Positions 10,507-20,034 are shown, counted from the stretch's first letter. The stretch is 51,237 nucleotides of DNA from Cyclobacteriaceae bacterium (GCA_012033595.1 JAAUQL010000034.1:1-51237); one strand, 5' to 3'. Notes: generated by a model not told the origin, from the sequence alone. A program made the numbers and translations.

Positions 10507-11076
10507 ATTGCCGCCAGCTACCGATGCAGGTTTGTAAGCAGGCTATTCAGCGCCTGCTGAATAGCTGCTATTAGCATTTTTCCAAGTAACTAAGACAAGC
10601 TTTGGTTTATAGCACTTTTCGCAGGCCATAATTGCTCGGAAAGGCTTTGGTGCAACCGATTCATAAATGCTGCCCCCTTAGTCCTTTTCCAAACCTTAAA
10701 ATATAGATTTTTGCAGGCAGCACCCATTTATTGGCAAGGTCAGCCAGCGTAAAACCGAATTATTTTCTCCTAACTGTATTTTTTAAAGTGAATCTTACAA
10801 TTATCAGCATTAGAGACAAAAATGATTTGTACTACTTTTGGAAAAAGCTATCCGCTTTTCGGCGGATTTAGTTCAATGCGCGGTCATAGCCAATAAGGGT
10901 TTCAGAGGTAAGCGAAGCTCATCAACCTCATCAATCTTTCGTCGCGGGTTATAGGCACGTCGCTCCGCAATCCCTTACGGGCTATCCCGCCACCGTTAGC
11001 GGTTATTTCCGGACAACAACATTTTGGCCATATCTATAAAAAGGATTTGTTAAATTTGTAATCAAAAAGGACAAAG
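10507..11076. other. Non-coding left edge of the putative island
   Basis: No gene. It contains the left copy of the degenerate flanking repeat (about 10647-10765) and, at about 10990-11010, the near-palindrome CCGTTAGCGG. Base composition becomes more AT-rich from here to about 15.6 kb (judged by eye). Confidence 0.5.
10647..10765 (+). repeat. Degenerate direct repeat, left copy
   Basis: Matches 15672-15792 in the same orientation. The best parts are TGCAAcCGaTTCAtAAATG followed by TGCCCCC (23 of 27 identical overall), then TTCCAAACCTTAAAA and TAGATT (about 21 of 23), then TATTGGCA and AAAACCG. Overall similarity is roughly 75-80 percent by hand alignment. Origin unknown; it could be remnants of a mobile element or of its target. 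Confidence 0.6.
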
Positions 11077-11943
11077 ATGTTAAAAAGGAATGAAAAATAC
11101 ATAAATCCATTTACAGATTACGGTTTCAAAAGGCTTTTTGGGGAAGAACCGAGCAAGGACTTATTATTGGATTTCCTGAATGAAATACTGGGAGACAAAG
11201 AAGGGAAAATCATAGAATTATCTTATCAACCAAATGATAGTTTACCTACTACTGTAGGGAATAGAAAAGCCATATTTGACATCTATTGCATAAACGAAAA
11301 AGGCGAACACTTCATAGTGGAAATGCAAAAGGTGGAACAGCAATATTTTAAGGACAGGATGTTGTTTTATTCAACTTTTCCGATTCAAAGCCAAGCCAAA
11401 GACAAAGGAAAGGACTGGAATTTTAACTTAAAACATGTTTATGCGATTGGCATTCTTGACTTTTCATTCAAAGAAGATCAGCCCGACCCTGACAAGTACC
11501 GCTATGATGCGAAGATCACCGAGATAGAGACAGGCAAGATATTCTACGAGAAACTGACATTCACCTATTTGTCAATGGAAAAATTCAATAAGAAACTGGA
11601 TGAACTGGAGACAAAATTTGAAAAATGGCTGTTTGTGATTAAGAATTTGAATAAACTGGACAGGATTCCCGAAAACCTAAAAGAAGAGATATTCATCAAG
11701 TTTTTCCAGATAGCAGAAATAGCAAAGTTAGGGGAATCTGAATACAGGGAATATGAAGCAAGTTTAAATGCATACCGGGATATAAAAAACTCAGTTGATT
11801 GGGCAGAAGAAAAAGGTAAATTAAAGGAAAGGGAGAAAATAGCATTGGAAATGATAAACAATAATGAGCCAATCGAGAAGATAATGCAATATACGGGTTT
11901 GACAAAGAAAGAGATAGCGGAATTGAAAGGGAATAATAATTAG
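11077..11943 (+). CDS. Rpn family recombination-promoting nuclease / PD-(D/E)XK transposase-family protein
   Basis: A 288-residue protein opening with the family signature NPFTDYGFKRLFGEEPSKDLLLDFLNEIL. The PD-(D/E)XK nuclease core is visible: D68 in FDIYC and E82-x-Q84 in FIVEMQ. The C-terminus (about 235-288) is a charged helix (WAEEKGKLKEREK) followed by an HTH-like TGLTKKEIAEL segment. E. coli RpnA-type proteins of this family are DNA endonucleases that promote RecA-independent recombination. It is intact and lies at the left end of the AT-richer block, so it is a plausible mobile component. No partner gene or terminal inverted repeats were found. Confidence 0.85.
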   Translation: MLKRNEKYINPFTDYGFKRLFGEEPSKDLLLDFLNEILGDKEGKIIELSYQPNDSLPTTVGNRKAIFDIYCINEKGEHFIVEMQKVEQQYFKDRMLFYSTFPIQSQAKDKGKDWNFNLKHVYAIGILDFSFKEDQPDPDKYRYDAKITEIETGKIFYEKLTFTYLSMEKFNKKLDELETKFEKWLFVIKNLNKLDRIPENLKEEIFIKFFQIAEIAKLGESEYREYEASLNAYRDIKNSVDWAEEKGKLKEREKIALEMINNNEPIEKIMQYTGLTKKEIAELKGNNN

Positions 11944-12312
11944 GAATATGAGCGGTCGGTACGACCAGGCGCATATTGCAGGTTGAACTACATCCGTTGG
12001 CAGAGTATCCGTAGATAGGTTATGCGCTTTAAGAAGGTTTAGGAAGATTTGTGCCTGGTTTTGCGAGTTGCAACACCGGCAGTGGTAAGTTGTCCTTTGA
12101 TGATTTTAACCCGCATACATGTCCAAATATTACTGTCCGTTGCCGATATTTGTGCTTAAACCCTGTCTTTGAACAATACGGATTCGCATTTCATGAAAAT
12201 GAAATTTATGGATGGACAGATGATGGCAGTAATATTTCCTTTGGCCGCAGAGTGCCAACCACTGGCGGTTATGGCAACAACGTAGGACTGGTTAACCAAA
12301 ACGATTGACAAC
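11944..12312. other. Intergenic stretch inside the island
   Basis: About 370 bp. A frame at 12051-12308 (85 codons, GTG start) ends 4 bp before the next gene but shows no signal peptide or family motif. I consider it chance or a decayed remnant and do not call it. Confidence 0.4.
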
Positions 12313-13191
12313 ATGAAGACATTTAGCTACATTTTAATATTTATGTTGAGTCTATTGAGTTTTCCGGACTCAATGGCACAAGCATATACTGATCTCTACG
12401 AACTGAAGGGATATTCAATTAAGGCATATTACAGCCCGGGCAATGAGGAAAGAGCAAAGGTAATTGTGGGACGATGTGAAAACGCGATTAGGTATGTTAG
12501 TGGACTTATTGGATTTACACCGAAAGTAAGCCTTTTTATTTTAAACCCTGAACACTGGCCGAAGCATGCGACCTTTCCTGTATATGGAATGCCGCATTAT
12601 CCAGACAGTGAAAGGCTGGTCATTGCTTCAGAGGACAACGACTTTTGGAAAAGCTTCATTCCACCGCTTGACCAACTTCCAGGTGAATTAGCTAGCAAGA
12701 TTAGAAAAGCGTATACGACCTCTGATGGCACATTAAGTATGATGGCATTCTTTGATTTACTGGCACTTCATGAATTAGGACATGGATTCCACGAACAAGG
12801 AGGTTTAACAATGCAGCGACTTTGGATGCAGGAATTGTTTTGCAATATTATGCTTCATACCTACATAGCTGAAAAGGAGCCTGGCAATTTACCGGCTTTA
12901 GAGGTATTTCCTGAAATGGTGGTGGCAGGCGGGACAACTGGTTATGAGTTTACCTCATTGGCTGACTTTGAAAAGCGATATGATCAAATGGATCCAAAGA
13001 ATTACGGCTGGTATCAATGTCGACTTCATGTAGCAGGCAAAATTATTTACAATGCTGGAGGGCCAAGGACATTAATAAAACTTTGGAACGGACTAAAAGA
13101 AAACAAAGAGCAAATGACTGATGAGCAGTTTGCTTCGTTCTTGAACAAGAAAATAAGCCGAGAGGTGGCAAACGTTCAAACAGACTGGTGA
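12313..13191 (+). CDS. Secreted zincin-like protein with HELGH motif
   Basis: A 292-residue protein with an N-terminal signal peptide (hydrophobic 4-22, MAQA cleavage region). H153-E-L-G-H157 is the HEXXH zinc-metallopeptidase motif, and E174 (MQELFCNI) is a plausible third ligand as in gluzincin/peptidase-MA-like folds. The region before it is predicted beta-rich and resembles no family I can name. It is likely periplasmic or surface-exposed. It sits alone between the Rpn nuclease and the Rrf2 regulator in the AT-richer block; substrate unknown. Confidence 0.7.
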   Translation: MKTFSYILIFMLSLLSFPDSMAQAYTDLYELKGYSIKAYYSPGNEERAKVIVGRCENAIRYVSGLIGFTPKVSLFILNPEHWPKHATFPVYGMPHYPDSERLVIASEDNDFWKSFIPPLDQLPGELASKIRKAYTTSDGTLSMMAFFDLLALHELGHGFHEQGGLTMQRLWMQELFCNIMLHTYIAEKEPGNLPALEVFPEMVVAGGTTGYEFTSLADFEKRYDQMDPKNYGWYQCRLHVAGKIIYNAGGPRTLIKLWNGLKENKEQMTDEQFASFLNKKISREVANVQTDW

Positions 13192-13391
13192 TAGGGTAAT
13201 GCTGCCAAAATACAATATAGAAATATTGATTTGATCAAATTGCTTCTAAATGCCAAAAGCCAATTGCCAGAAATATCTTCCCAAGGAAATTTTGATCAGT
13301 CATCCAAGATGATGGCGATTAATTTGGAATGTTTTATAGGTGTGTGTTCCAAATGGGGATTAACGTGAACAATCTGAAAAACGAATCGATA

Positions 13392-13822
13392 ATGTTATCA
13401 AAAAAACAAAATACGCAATTAACGCACTTGTTTACATCGCTAAAAACACGAAGGATCAACCTATATCGGTAAGCAGAATTACGGAGGAACAGAACATTCC
13501 GCTGAAATTCCTTGAGTCCATACTAACCGAATTGAAAAACGCTCGAATACTAAACAGCAAAAAGGGGAAATATGGAGGCTATTCCTTAAATGGAAGTCCT
13601 GAAGAAATTCACATGGCAAAAATTATGCGACTTTTTGACGGGGCAATTGGTTTACTCCCTTGCGTAACTTACGAGTTCTACGAACGCTGTGAAGAATGTA
13701 TTGATGAAGAAACTTGTGGAATTCGACAGGTAGTGATGGAAATAAGAAATGAAACTGTAAAGCGTTTAAAAGCTGCAACTCTTGCAAATATCATTCAAAG
13801 AGAGAAAAATCTTAAGCGATAA
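13392..13822 (+). CDS. Rrf2 family transcriptional regulator (frameshifted as assembled)
   Basis: A winged-helix dimeric regulator of about 143 residues. The ATG at 13392 gives MLSKK, but an A7 run at 13400-13406 needs one more A to continue as TKYAINALVYIAKNTKDQPISV, the canonical Rrf2 N-terminus. The frame then runs through the recognition helix and wing (GKYGGYSLNGS) to 13822. Four cysteines in the effector loop (LPC, ERC, EEC, ETC) could hold an Fe-S cluster as in IscR/NsrR, whereas CymR-type members sense differently. It precedes, on the same strand, an inverted repeat and the DUF2490-like and permease genes, so it probably controls them. Confidence 0.85.
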
Positions 13823-13838
13823 GGTTTTTAAAATATAA

Positions 13839-13857
13839 TCCTACTTACTTGGTAGGA
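13839..13857. promoter_or_regulatory. Inverted repeat, candidate operator for the Rrf2 protein
   Basis: TCCTAC (13839-13844) and GTAGGA (13852-13857) are perfect arms with a 7-bp spacer. The site lies in the short gap between the regulator gene and the outer-membrane protein/permease pair, where an operator is expected. The size suits an Rrf2 dimer. No T tract follows, so a terminator is less likely. Confidence 0.45.
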
Positions 13858-13902
13858 ATAATAGCCTTTAGTATTTTTGCCGTCTATAATTTTCATAATT
13901 GT

Positions 13903-14640
13903 ATGCGGAAAATTAAATCTATTGCTTTCACATCTTTGCTGTTTGGCATGTTATCTACAACTGTTAATGCTCAAAAAAACGTAGATACACAGCATCTCAT
14001 ATGGACTCGTTACTATCTGAAACTTAAACTTAACGACAAGTACCAAATAAGACAGGAAATAGAAGAAAGGGCTTATTGGTTTCCCTGGCGGCAACACCAA
14101 TTTGTTTCAAGAACCTATGCTGAAAGAAAACTGGGAAATGGTTGGAATACCGGTCTAGGATTCACCTACTTTCTACAATCACTTCCTCACGACCCTGAAA
14201 TTTCCGATTACGCCAACCAGCTAGAATTGCGCCCGCAATTGGAAATGGCCTTTAAACAGTCTATTTCAAGGAAATTAATCCTGCATCATCGCTATTGGAG
14301 TGAATTTCGTTTTTTTGAACAACCAAACGGCTCATATGAATTCGGGAACAACAGAACACGTTACAGACTCGAAATTAGATATACCCCCATTCCCAAAGTA
14401 ACCTTAAAAGCGTTTGACGAAATCCATATGAACATAGGGGGGAAAATCGTCCTGAATGTATTTGACCAAAACAGATACGGAGCAAGTGTTCAATATATGC
14501 CAATTGAAAATTTTGGTTTTGAATTGGGCTACTTCAATTGGTACCAGCAACGTAAATCAGGTGTGGATTTTTACAATCGACATATTATACGATTTACCCT
14601 TCACCATACAATCGACTTCAAAATATCTAAAAACCAATAA
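13903..14640 (+). CDS. DUF2490-like outer-membrane beta-barrel protein
   Basis: With the ATG at 13903 the protein has about 245 residues and a clean signal peptide (MRKIKSIAFTSLLFGMLSTT, cleavage after VNA). The mature part alternates aromatic and charged residues in repeated short strands, starting LIWTRYYLKLKLNDKYQIRQEIEER and ending RHIIRFTLHHTIDFKI, as in the DUF2490 family of small barrels. It is followed after 2 bp by the permease gene, so the two are co-transcribed. It may provide outer-membrane passage for the anion handled by the permease; that is inference. Confidence 0.75.
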   Translation: MRKIKSIAFTSLLFGMLSTTVNAQKNVDTQHLIWTRYYLKLKLNDKYQIRQEIEERAYWFPWRQHQFVSRTYAERKLGNGWNTGLGFTYFLQSLPHDPEISDYANQLELRPQLEMAFKQSISRKLILHHRYWSEFRFFEQPNGSYEFGNNRTRYRLEIRYTPIPKVTLKAFDEIHMNIGGKIVLNVFDQNRYGASVQYMPIENFGFELGYFNWYQQRKSGVDFYNRHIIRFTLHHTIDFKISKNQ

Positions 14641-14642
14641 TC

Positions 14643-15662
14643 ATGTCTGAACTATTTAATGTCTTAACCATACCTTTTCTCCTGGCGATGTTTTTAGCTA
14701 TAAATATGGGTGCAAGTGGAACAGCACCGGCATTTTCAGCTGCTTATGGCGCAAATGTTTTATCGAGAACGCTCATTCCGGGTCTATTTGGAATTATGGT
14801 ACTTGCTGGTGCTTTGATAGCAGGTAAAGAGGTATCTTTAACACTTGGCAAAGGACTTTTAGACCAAATCTTTTTTACTCCTTTGATAACCTCTATTATT
14901 TTGGGGTCAATCGGTATATCGCTATTGATTGCCAATTTGATAGGCGTCCCACAATCAACCAGTCAGGCAACAGTACTCTCAATTTCTGGAGCAGCAAGCG
15001 CATTGGACGGTTTGAGCACTCGTAAACTGTTCTATGAAATTATCCCAAGTTGGATTATTCTGCCAATCATTTCCTTTGTCATCATGTTAGTTCTTTCAAA
15101 ATGGGTTTTTCCTTTACTCAAAAACAAAGTTTTCACAGATAATTATTCACACCTAAAGCAGAACAAAGGCTTAAAAGCAGTTTTAATTCTGTCTTCGCTA
15201 TATGTTGCCTTCTCAATTGGTGCAAATAATGTAGCCAATGCAGCTGCACCAATTGCCTCACTGACCGCCAATGAAATAGGACAAGACGTTATTCAAAACT
15301 TTCTGCCCATAATCATTTTGTCGGTCTTGATTGTAGCCCCTTGCTTTGCAATAGGCAGTTCACTTCTCGGACATAAAGTGACTAAAAAAACAGGGAAGGA
15401 AATTGTAATAGTTTCGCCGTTCTATGCAACCATAATTGCAATGATTACGGCAAGTTTGCTATTATTGGCATCCATAACGAAAGGTATCCCGACCTCATTG
15501 GTGCAATTGAATGGGGCAGCTTTTGTCGCTTTGAGCATCAGCAAGAAGGGATATAAACGCACATTTAGCAACCAGACCGTAAAACGATTCTTTACAGTTT
15601 GGGCAATCGCGCCGATTTTTGCGTATATCTGCACCTTTGTTTTAGTGATATTATTAAAATAA
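14643..15662 (+). CDS. PiT-family anion permease, CysP-like
   Basis: A 339-residue inner-membrane protein with about ten hydrophobic segments. Two half-repeats each carry the family motif: NMGASGTAPAFSAAYGAN at 21-38 and GANNVANAAAP at 193-203. Most PiT members import phosphate or phosphate/Na+ and have two GANDVANA-type motifs. The NxGASG form of the first motif and the short length instead resemble B. subtilis CysP, a sulfate permease. An Rrf2-type regulator next door (CymR of B. subtilis is also Rrf2 and controls sulfur genes) fits that reading. Substrate therefore: sulfate likely, phosphate possible. Confidence 0.8.
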   Translation: MSELFNVLTIPFLLAMFLAINMGASGTAPAFSAAYGANVLSRTLIPGLFGIMVLAGALIAGKEVSLTLGKGLLDQIFFTPLITSIILGSIGISLLIANLIGVPQSTSQATVLSISGAASALDGLSTRKLFYEIIPSWIILPIISFVIMLVLSKWVFPLLKNKVFTDNYSHLKQNKGLKAVLILSSLYVAFSIGANNVANAAAPIASLTANEIGQDVIQNFLPIIILSVLIVAPCFAIGSSLLGHKVTKKTGKEIVIVSPFYATIIAMITASLLLLASITKGIPTSLVQLNGAAFVALSISKKGYKRTFSNQTVKRFFTVWAIAPIFAYICTFVLVILLK

Positions 15663-16145
15663 AGAAAAGCGCTTGCAAACGGTTCACAAATGTTGCCCCC
15701 TGAGGGCTCTTCCAAACCTTAAAAAGTAGATTGTCAGAGACAGAAACCCAAATATTGGCATGTACCACCAGAGAAAAACCGGATTTCCGTAGGATTGTGT
15801 TCAACACCTTTAGCGTCTTTTTCGGCCTTAATCGGAGTATGTACTTGATGTTGAGCTAAACCGATCTTGTTGAGATACCTTGTATATGTGGGATCATTTT
15901 TTTGGCTTTTGGGCTCATGGCACAAAGTCACGGTGTCCCGGATAGGATCGTCTATTGTATCTTGCAAAAGAAGCATTGAGGCACCGAATTGCTACAATAT
16001 TTGCATATGCCATGTTGCCATTCTGCTCAAAATCCATCGAACGTCAATGTACCAGGACGCAAGTGTCCCAAAGGATCCGACGATTATTCCGGGTTGAAGT
16101 ACTGCACTTTTAAACTGTCCATAAAACAGCTAAGCACCAACCAGG
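15663..16145. other. Non-coding right edge of the putative island
   Basis: It holds the right flanking repeat copy. On the minus strand an 80-codon frame (15734-15976) and an overlapping one look like decayed coding sequence, but I recognise no family. No intact gene is supported. Confidence 0.45.
15672..15792 (+). repeat. Degenerate direct repeat, right copy
   Basis: Same orientation as 10647-10765, sharing the blocks described for the left copy (TGCCCCC, TTCCAAACCTTAAAA, TAGATT, TATTGGCA, AAAACCG). The two copies bracket the ~5-kb AT-richer block. Confidence 0.6.
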
Positions 16146-18473
16146 CTATTCCTCCATTACATTGGGTGGAAGGTTTTTGACCGCCCATTCTTTGTTTGGC
16201 GTTGAGCCCATTTCAAAAATCAGGACACCACCCCTCAGTATTTCCTCATGACTAAGCCATGCACGATCAAAAGCCTGTCCGTTGAGTGTGGCCGATTGAA
16301 TAAAATGATTCTCGGGTGAAACTTGATTGGCTTTGATCTTCAGTTGGTTTCCATTATCGAGGTGTAACGTCGCCGATTCGAAGGAGGGCGCACCAATGAT
16401 GTAATAAGGCGTGCCAGGACATACCGGATAAAAGCCCACCATCGAAAAAGCCAGCCAGGCCGACATTTGTCCAGCATCTTCATTGCCACTTAGTCCGCCA
16501 GGTCCTATTCCGTATTCTTCTAAAATGATCTGATGAATGCGCTGTTGGGTTTTCCAGGGTGCGCCAGCAAAGGCGTACATATAGGCAGTTTGATGCCCTG
16601 GTTCGTTTCCATGCCAATATTGGTCAGTCTCAAAGAGGGTGTCGAGTTTTGCGATGAAATTTTCTCTGCCACCCATCGCGTCTATGAGGCCATAGACATG
16701 GTGCGGCACATACCAGGTGTATTGATAGGGCGTGCCCTCGGTGATATATGGCGTTCGCGTTTCGTTGGGGTCAAATGGCTCATACCAGCTTCCATCTCTA
16801 AAGCGCCCACGGACATATCCGGTTTCTGCATCAAACACATTGCGCCAGTTAGAAGCCCGGCTGATTAAAAGTTTATAGTCATCTTCCTTGCCGAGCGCTT
16901 TTGCATAGGTGGCCAATACGAAATCGTCATAGGCATATTCCAGTGTCCTGGAGGTTTGTTCCTGTTGATGGAAAGAATCCGGAACACTGTCTTCCATAGG
17001 TATATAGCCATATTTCAGATATGAATCCAAGGCGCGTCTCCCTTTTCCGGCTAAATAAGATGCCCTGTCTGCATTGAATTCAAAGGCATTTTGTTTCATG
17101 TATTTCCAGGCGAGTTCCTTGTCGAAGCCTACTATTCCTTTGGCAGTGGCGTCGCCGATCATGGCAATAGCATGGTCGCCGATCATGGCCGAAGTGTAGT
17201 TGTTCCAAGCTGGAAATATGGGCAGCCATTCACCCTGCTCGGCTTTGAGCAGGAGAGACTGCACCATATCAGCAGTTTTTTCCGGTTCCAATATAGTCAT
17301 CAAGGGATGCACCGCCCGGTAGGTATCCCACATAGAAAAATCTGCATAATAGTCCGTGCCTGATGCCTGATGAATGGCGCTGTCTTCTGCAAAGCCAACA
17401 TACTGGCCGTCGGCATCACTAAAAACGCGTGGCAGCAGATAGGTGTGGTATAGTGCAGTGTAGAATTTTATCGATTGCTCGGGGCTGCCGCCACTTACTT
17501 CTATTTTATTTATTGCTTTTTCCCAGGCCATGCGCGATTTCTCTGTGGTCAGGGCTATATCCCATCCGGGGATTTCTGTTTGCAGATTTGCCAAAGCGCC
17601 ATCGAATCCGGTGAAAGAGGTACCCACCTTTACGACAAGTTCATTGCTGTAATCAAATCCTACAAAAGCGCCAACAGCACTGGAATCGCCTGTGGCTTCC
17701 GTATTTTCATAAACAACTTTATCATCTTCCCATGTGCCATACACCGTCATCGGCTTGGAGAACTGGATGACAAAGTATCCTTTGAACCCGGCATACCCGC
17801 CCCAACCCTGGTAGATACGGTGAGCCGGGTTGTAGCCATATACTATATTGTGCTCCGGATCTATTTTTACATAACCCTGTCCCTCATCACTGTTGGGTTC
17901 TATCACGATGTAGGGTCTTTTGTTATAGCTATTATAGTTGAATTTCATGATGGAAGCGCGTGAGCTGGCGCTTATTTCCGCGTGGATATCATATGTGTTG
18001 AGGTTTACCGAATAGTAAAATGGTCGGGCTGTTTCTTCTTCACGATAGAAAGCGGAAGCCCGCCCGATGGCATCTGTGATGAGCTTGCCGGCGATAGGCA
18101 TGATGGTGACACTGCCATAGTCTTGTGTACAGGAGCCGGACATCCAATGCGTGCCACGAAATCCCTGGATTTGTGAATCCTCATAATAGTAGGGGGGAAG
18201 GCATTTCTTTTCTGACGCCTGAGTTTGAGGCGTCCACTGGGTCATGCCATGAGGCACACCTACGGCAGGATAGTTTTGTCCTCTGAGTTCCGAGCCGCTC
18301 ACACTGTGCTGAAGTGCGCTTGGTGTCGTAGCCACACCGGTGCCAATCAAGGGATCTATAAGTTCAATATTATTAGAAATGTCGAAGTTAGCTGACTCCG
18401 GCGGACGGCAGCTTTGCCCCAAAGCGCCGCAAAAAACCATAATTATGAAAATGTAAAAGCGTGAAAAGTACAT
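16146..18473 (-). CDS. GH92 family alpha-mannosidase
   Basis: A protein of about 775 residues from the ATG at 18473. The N-terminus is hydrophobic and ends in a cysteine (GALGQSC), which may be a lipoprotein or ordinary signal peptide; the lipobox is imperfect. The GH92 signature parts are present: DPLIGTG near the start, the NYPAVGVPHGM and FRGTHWMSGS substrate-site segments, and GGLSGNEDAGQMSAW near residue 665 holding the catalytic glutamate region. Family enzymes are calcium-dependent inverting exo-alpha-mannosidases acting on N-glycans or mannan outside the cytoplasm. No SusC/SusD pair is adjacent, so it is not in an obvious polysaccharide locus here. Confidence 0.93.
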   Translation of the reverse strand: MYFSRFYIFIIMVFCGALGQSCRPPESANFDISNNIELIDPLIGTGVATTPSALQHSVSGSELRGQNYPAVGVPHGMTQWTPQTQASEKKCLPPYYYEDSQIQGFRGTHWMSGSCTQDYGSVTIMPIAGKLITDAIGRASAFYREEETARPFYYSVNLNTYDIHAEISASSRASIMKFNYNSYNKRPYIVIEPNSDEGQGYVKIDPEHNIVYGYNPAHRIYQGWGGYAGFKGYFVIQFSKPMTVYGTWEDDKVVYENTEATGDSSAVGAFVGFDYSNELVVKVGTSFTGFDGALANLQTEIPGWDIALTTEKSRMAWEKAINKIEVSGGSPEQSIKFYTALYHTYLLPRVFSDADGQYVGFAEDSAIHQASGTDYYADFSMWDTYRAVHPLMTILEPEKTADMVQSLLLKAEQGEWLPIFPAWNNYTSAMIGDHAIAMIGDATAKGIVGFDKELAWKYMKQNAFEFNADRASYLAGKGRRALDSYLKYGYIPMEDSVPDSFHQQEQTSRTLEYAYDDFVLATYAKALGKEDDYKLLISRASNWRNVFDAETGYVRGRFRDGSWYEPFDPNETRTPYITEGTPYQYTWYVPHHVYGLIDAMGGRENFIAKLDTLFETDQYWHGNEPGHQTAYMYAFAGAPWKTQQRIHQIILEEYGIGPGGLSGNEDAGQMSAWLAFSMVGFYPVCPGTPYYIIGAPSFESATLHLDNGNQLKIKANQVSPENHFIQSATLNGQAFDRAWLSHEEILRGGVLIFEMGSTPNKEWAVKNLPPNVMEE

Positions 18474-18598
18474 ATATCGTATGTTAAAAATCAAAAATAT
18501 TCCTGACCTTATGCCTATAGTAGTTGGGGCAAATTACATAGAAATTTTAATATTTCATGCCTTTGCCACAGCTTTCGAATGTCCGGCAAAGTTGGATA

Positions 18599-19975
18599 TC
18601 ATAAACTGATATTAAAGGAACTGCCAGGTTTTACCTCAAACGACTTGATGCTGGTATATTTACTGCCTTTGGCCTGTTCTGACCGATACACTACTTTATA
18701 ACTGCCCGGCTGTATGGCTACGGTGTTTCTGATCTGGGTTTGATCCAGGTTGTGAATCCATCGCTGGCTGCCATCATCCATGATCTGGTAAATGCTGCCA
18801 ATACCCCGGGAGCTGGTCAGAAAATTAACTACCCCGGGTTGTTCAGGTTTTACTTCCGATGTTTTGCTTTGCGCGATGGTCACATTTTTATATATCCTGC
18901 GTGGCAGGGTAGTAAGTTCCACATCGTATGTACCCACCAATAGCGGAGCCTTTCCCGGAAGGGCAATGGTAGTCAATAGCCCGGAGCTGCCCGAAGGTCT
19001 CACCAGAGCCAGCACCCCGTCTTTGTATTCTGTATGGCCGGGCTGCAACACGGAGAGCATCCCTTGGGGCGCTTTCACCTTCAACACATTGTGCTTACCG
19101 GCAACTATCGATATGTTATTTTGCCTCACCTGGGGAATGGTATTGACGATGATATCGTAAGAAAGAACCGGATCTATCTCTACGGAATCGGGCCTGCCGA
19201 CCTCATCGCGATAGTGGACAAATTCGAAAGCGGCATTTTGCGTGAAATGGTTGATGAAGGAGACGTTGACATTGGTTTCCGTTGGCCGGTCATGGGCATC
19301 AAGCAACTCAACAGAAACGGTGGTTTTGCCGAGGCTTTGATACAAGGCATTGTTGAGCGCCTGGCGAAATGCACTGATATCGGCCGCATCATAAAACGAG
19401 CCCATGCAACCAAATTGATTTTCAAATTCTTTGTCCATGCCTATACCAATAATAAAGGGTTTGAGAAATACACCTTTGCGCTGCAATGCCAGCGAAACAG
19501 CACAAGGGTCGCCATCGCAAGACTCTATGCCATCGGTGATCATGATGATGATGTTTCGGGTGTGGCCGTTTGAAGGGAAATCGTTAGCAGCCTGTTCGAG
19601 GGCATAGGCTATGGGCGTAGTGCCTTTTGGCCCGAGGGTTTTTAATGCATTGATTATGCGGTCGTGATTGTTGGGGGCAAAGGGCGCTTCGAGCCTCGTG
19701 TCATCGCATCGCCTAAGCCTTTGGTCATACTGGTGGCCATAGATACGCAGTGCCAGCTCCAGGTTTTGATTGGTGCGGAGCGAATCCACAAAATCTGACA
19801 GCAATTTTTTGGCTACGGAGATACGATAGGTGTTTTCCCATTTGGCCAGCATCGATCCTGAGCCATCGAGCAGGAATAAAATACGCGTCTTTTCAGGAAG
19901 TTTTTGTTGAGGGGTCTGTGCATGGCTCATCAGCACCATCAAAAACAGGGCAATATGCAGTAATATGATTTTCAT
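18599..19975 (-). CDS. Secreted von Willebrand factor A domain protein
   Basis: A 458-residue protein with a signal peptide (cleaved near SHAQ, residue 20). The VWA domain covers about 30-220. Its metal-ion-dependent adhesion site is complete: D37-G-S-G-S, the threonine in KGTTPIAYAL and the aspartate in MITDGIESCDGDPC. About 230 residues follow, apparently beta-sandwich repeats of carboxypeptidase-regulatory type (VSVELLDAHDRPTE, VELTTLPRRIYKNVTI). It likely mediates periplasmic or surface protein contacts. It follows bcp on the same strand after 59 bp. Confidence 0.85.
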   Translation of the reverse strand: MKIILLHIALFLMVLMSHAQTPQQKLPEKTRILFLLDGSGSMLAKWENTYRISVAKKLLSDFVDSLRTNQNLELALRIYGHQYDQRLRRCDDTRLEAPFAPNNHDRIINALKTLGPKGTTPIAYALEQAANDFPSNGHTRNIIIMITDGIESCDGDPCAVSLALQRKGVFLKPFIIGIGMDKEFENQFGCMGSFYDAADISAFRQALNNALYQSLGKTTVSVELLDAHDRPTETNVNVSFINHFTQNAAFEFVHYRDEVGRPDSVEIDPVLSYDIIVNTIPQVRQNNISIVAGKHNVLKVKAPQGMLSVLQPGHTEYKDGVLALVRPSGSSGLLTTIALPGKAPLLVGTYDVELTTLPRRIYKNVTIAQSKTSEVKPEQPGVVNFLTSSRGIGSIYQIMDDGSQRWIHNLDQTQIRNTVAIQPGSYKVVYRSEQAKGSKYTSIKSFEVKPGSSFNISL

Positions 19976-20034
19976 TGGCCATTAGCTAAAAGATGTGGTG
20001 CCCGGGGCAGGCAAGTGACTTGCGCCCGTAGTGC

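Noticed and set aside
12051-12308. 85-codon reading frame before the HELGH gene
   Set aside because: No signal peptide, motif or conserved feature; likely chance or decayed sequence.
15734-15976. Possible transposase fragment on the minus strand
   Set aside because: Open frame overlapping the right repeat, but I could not match it to any transposase family, so it is only noted as possible decayed sequence.
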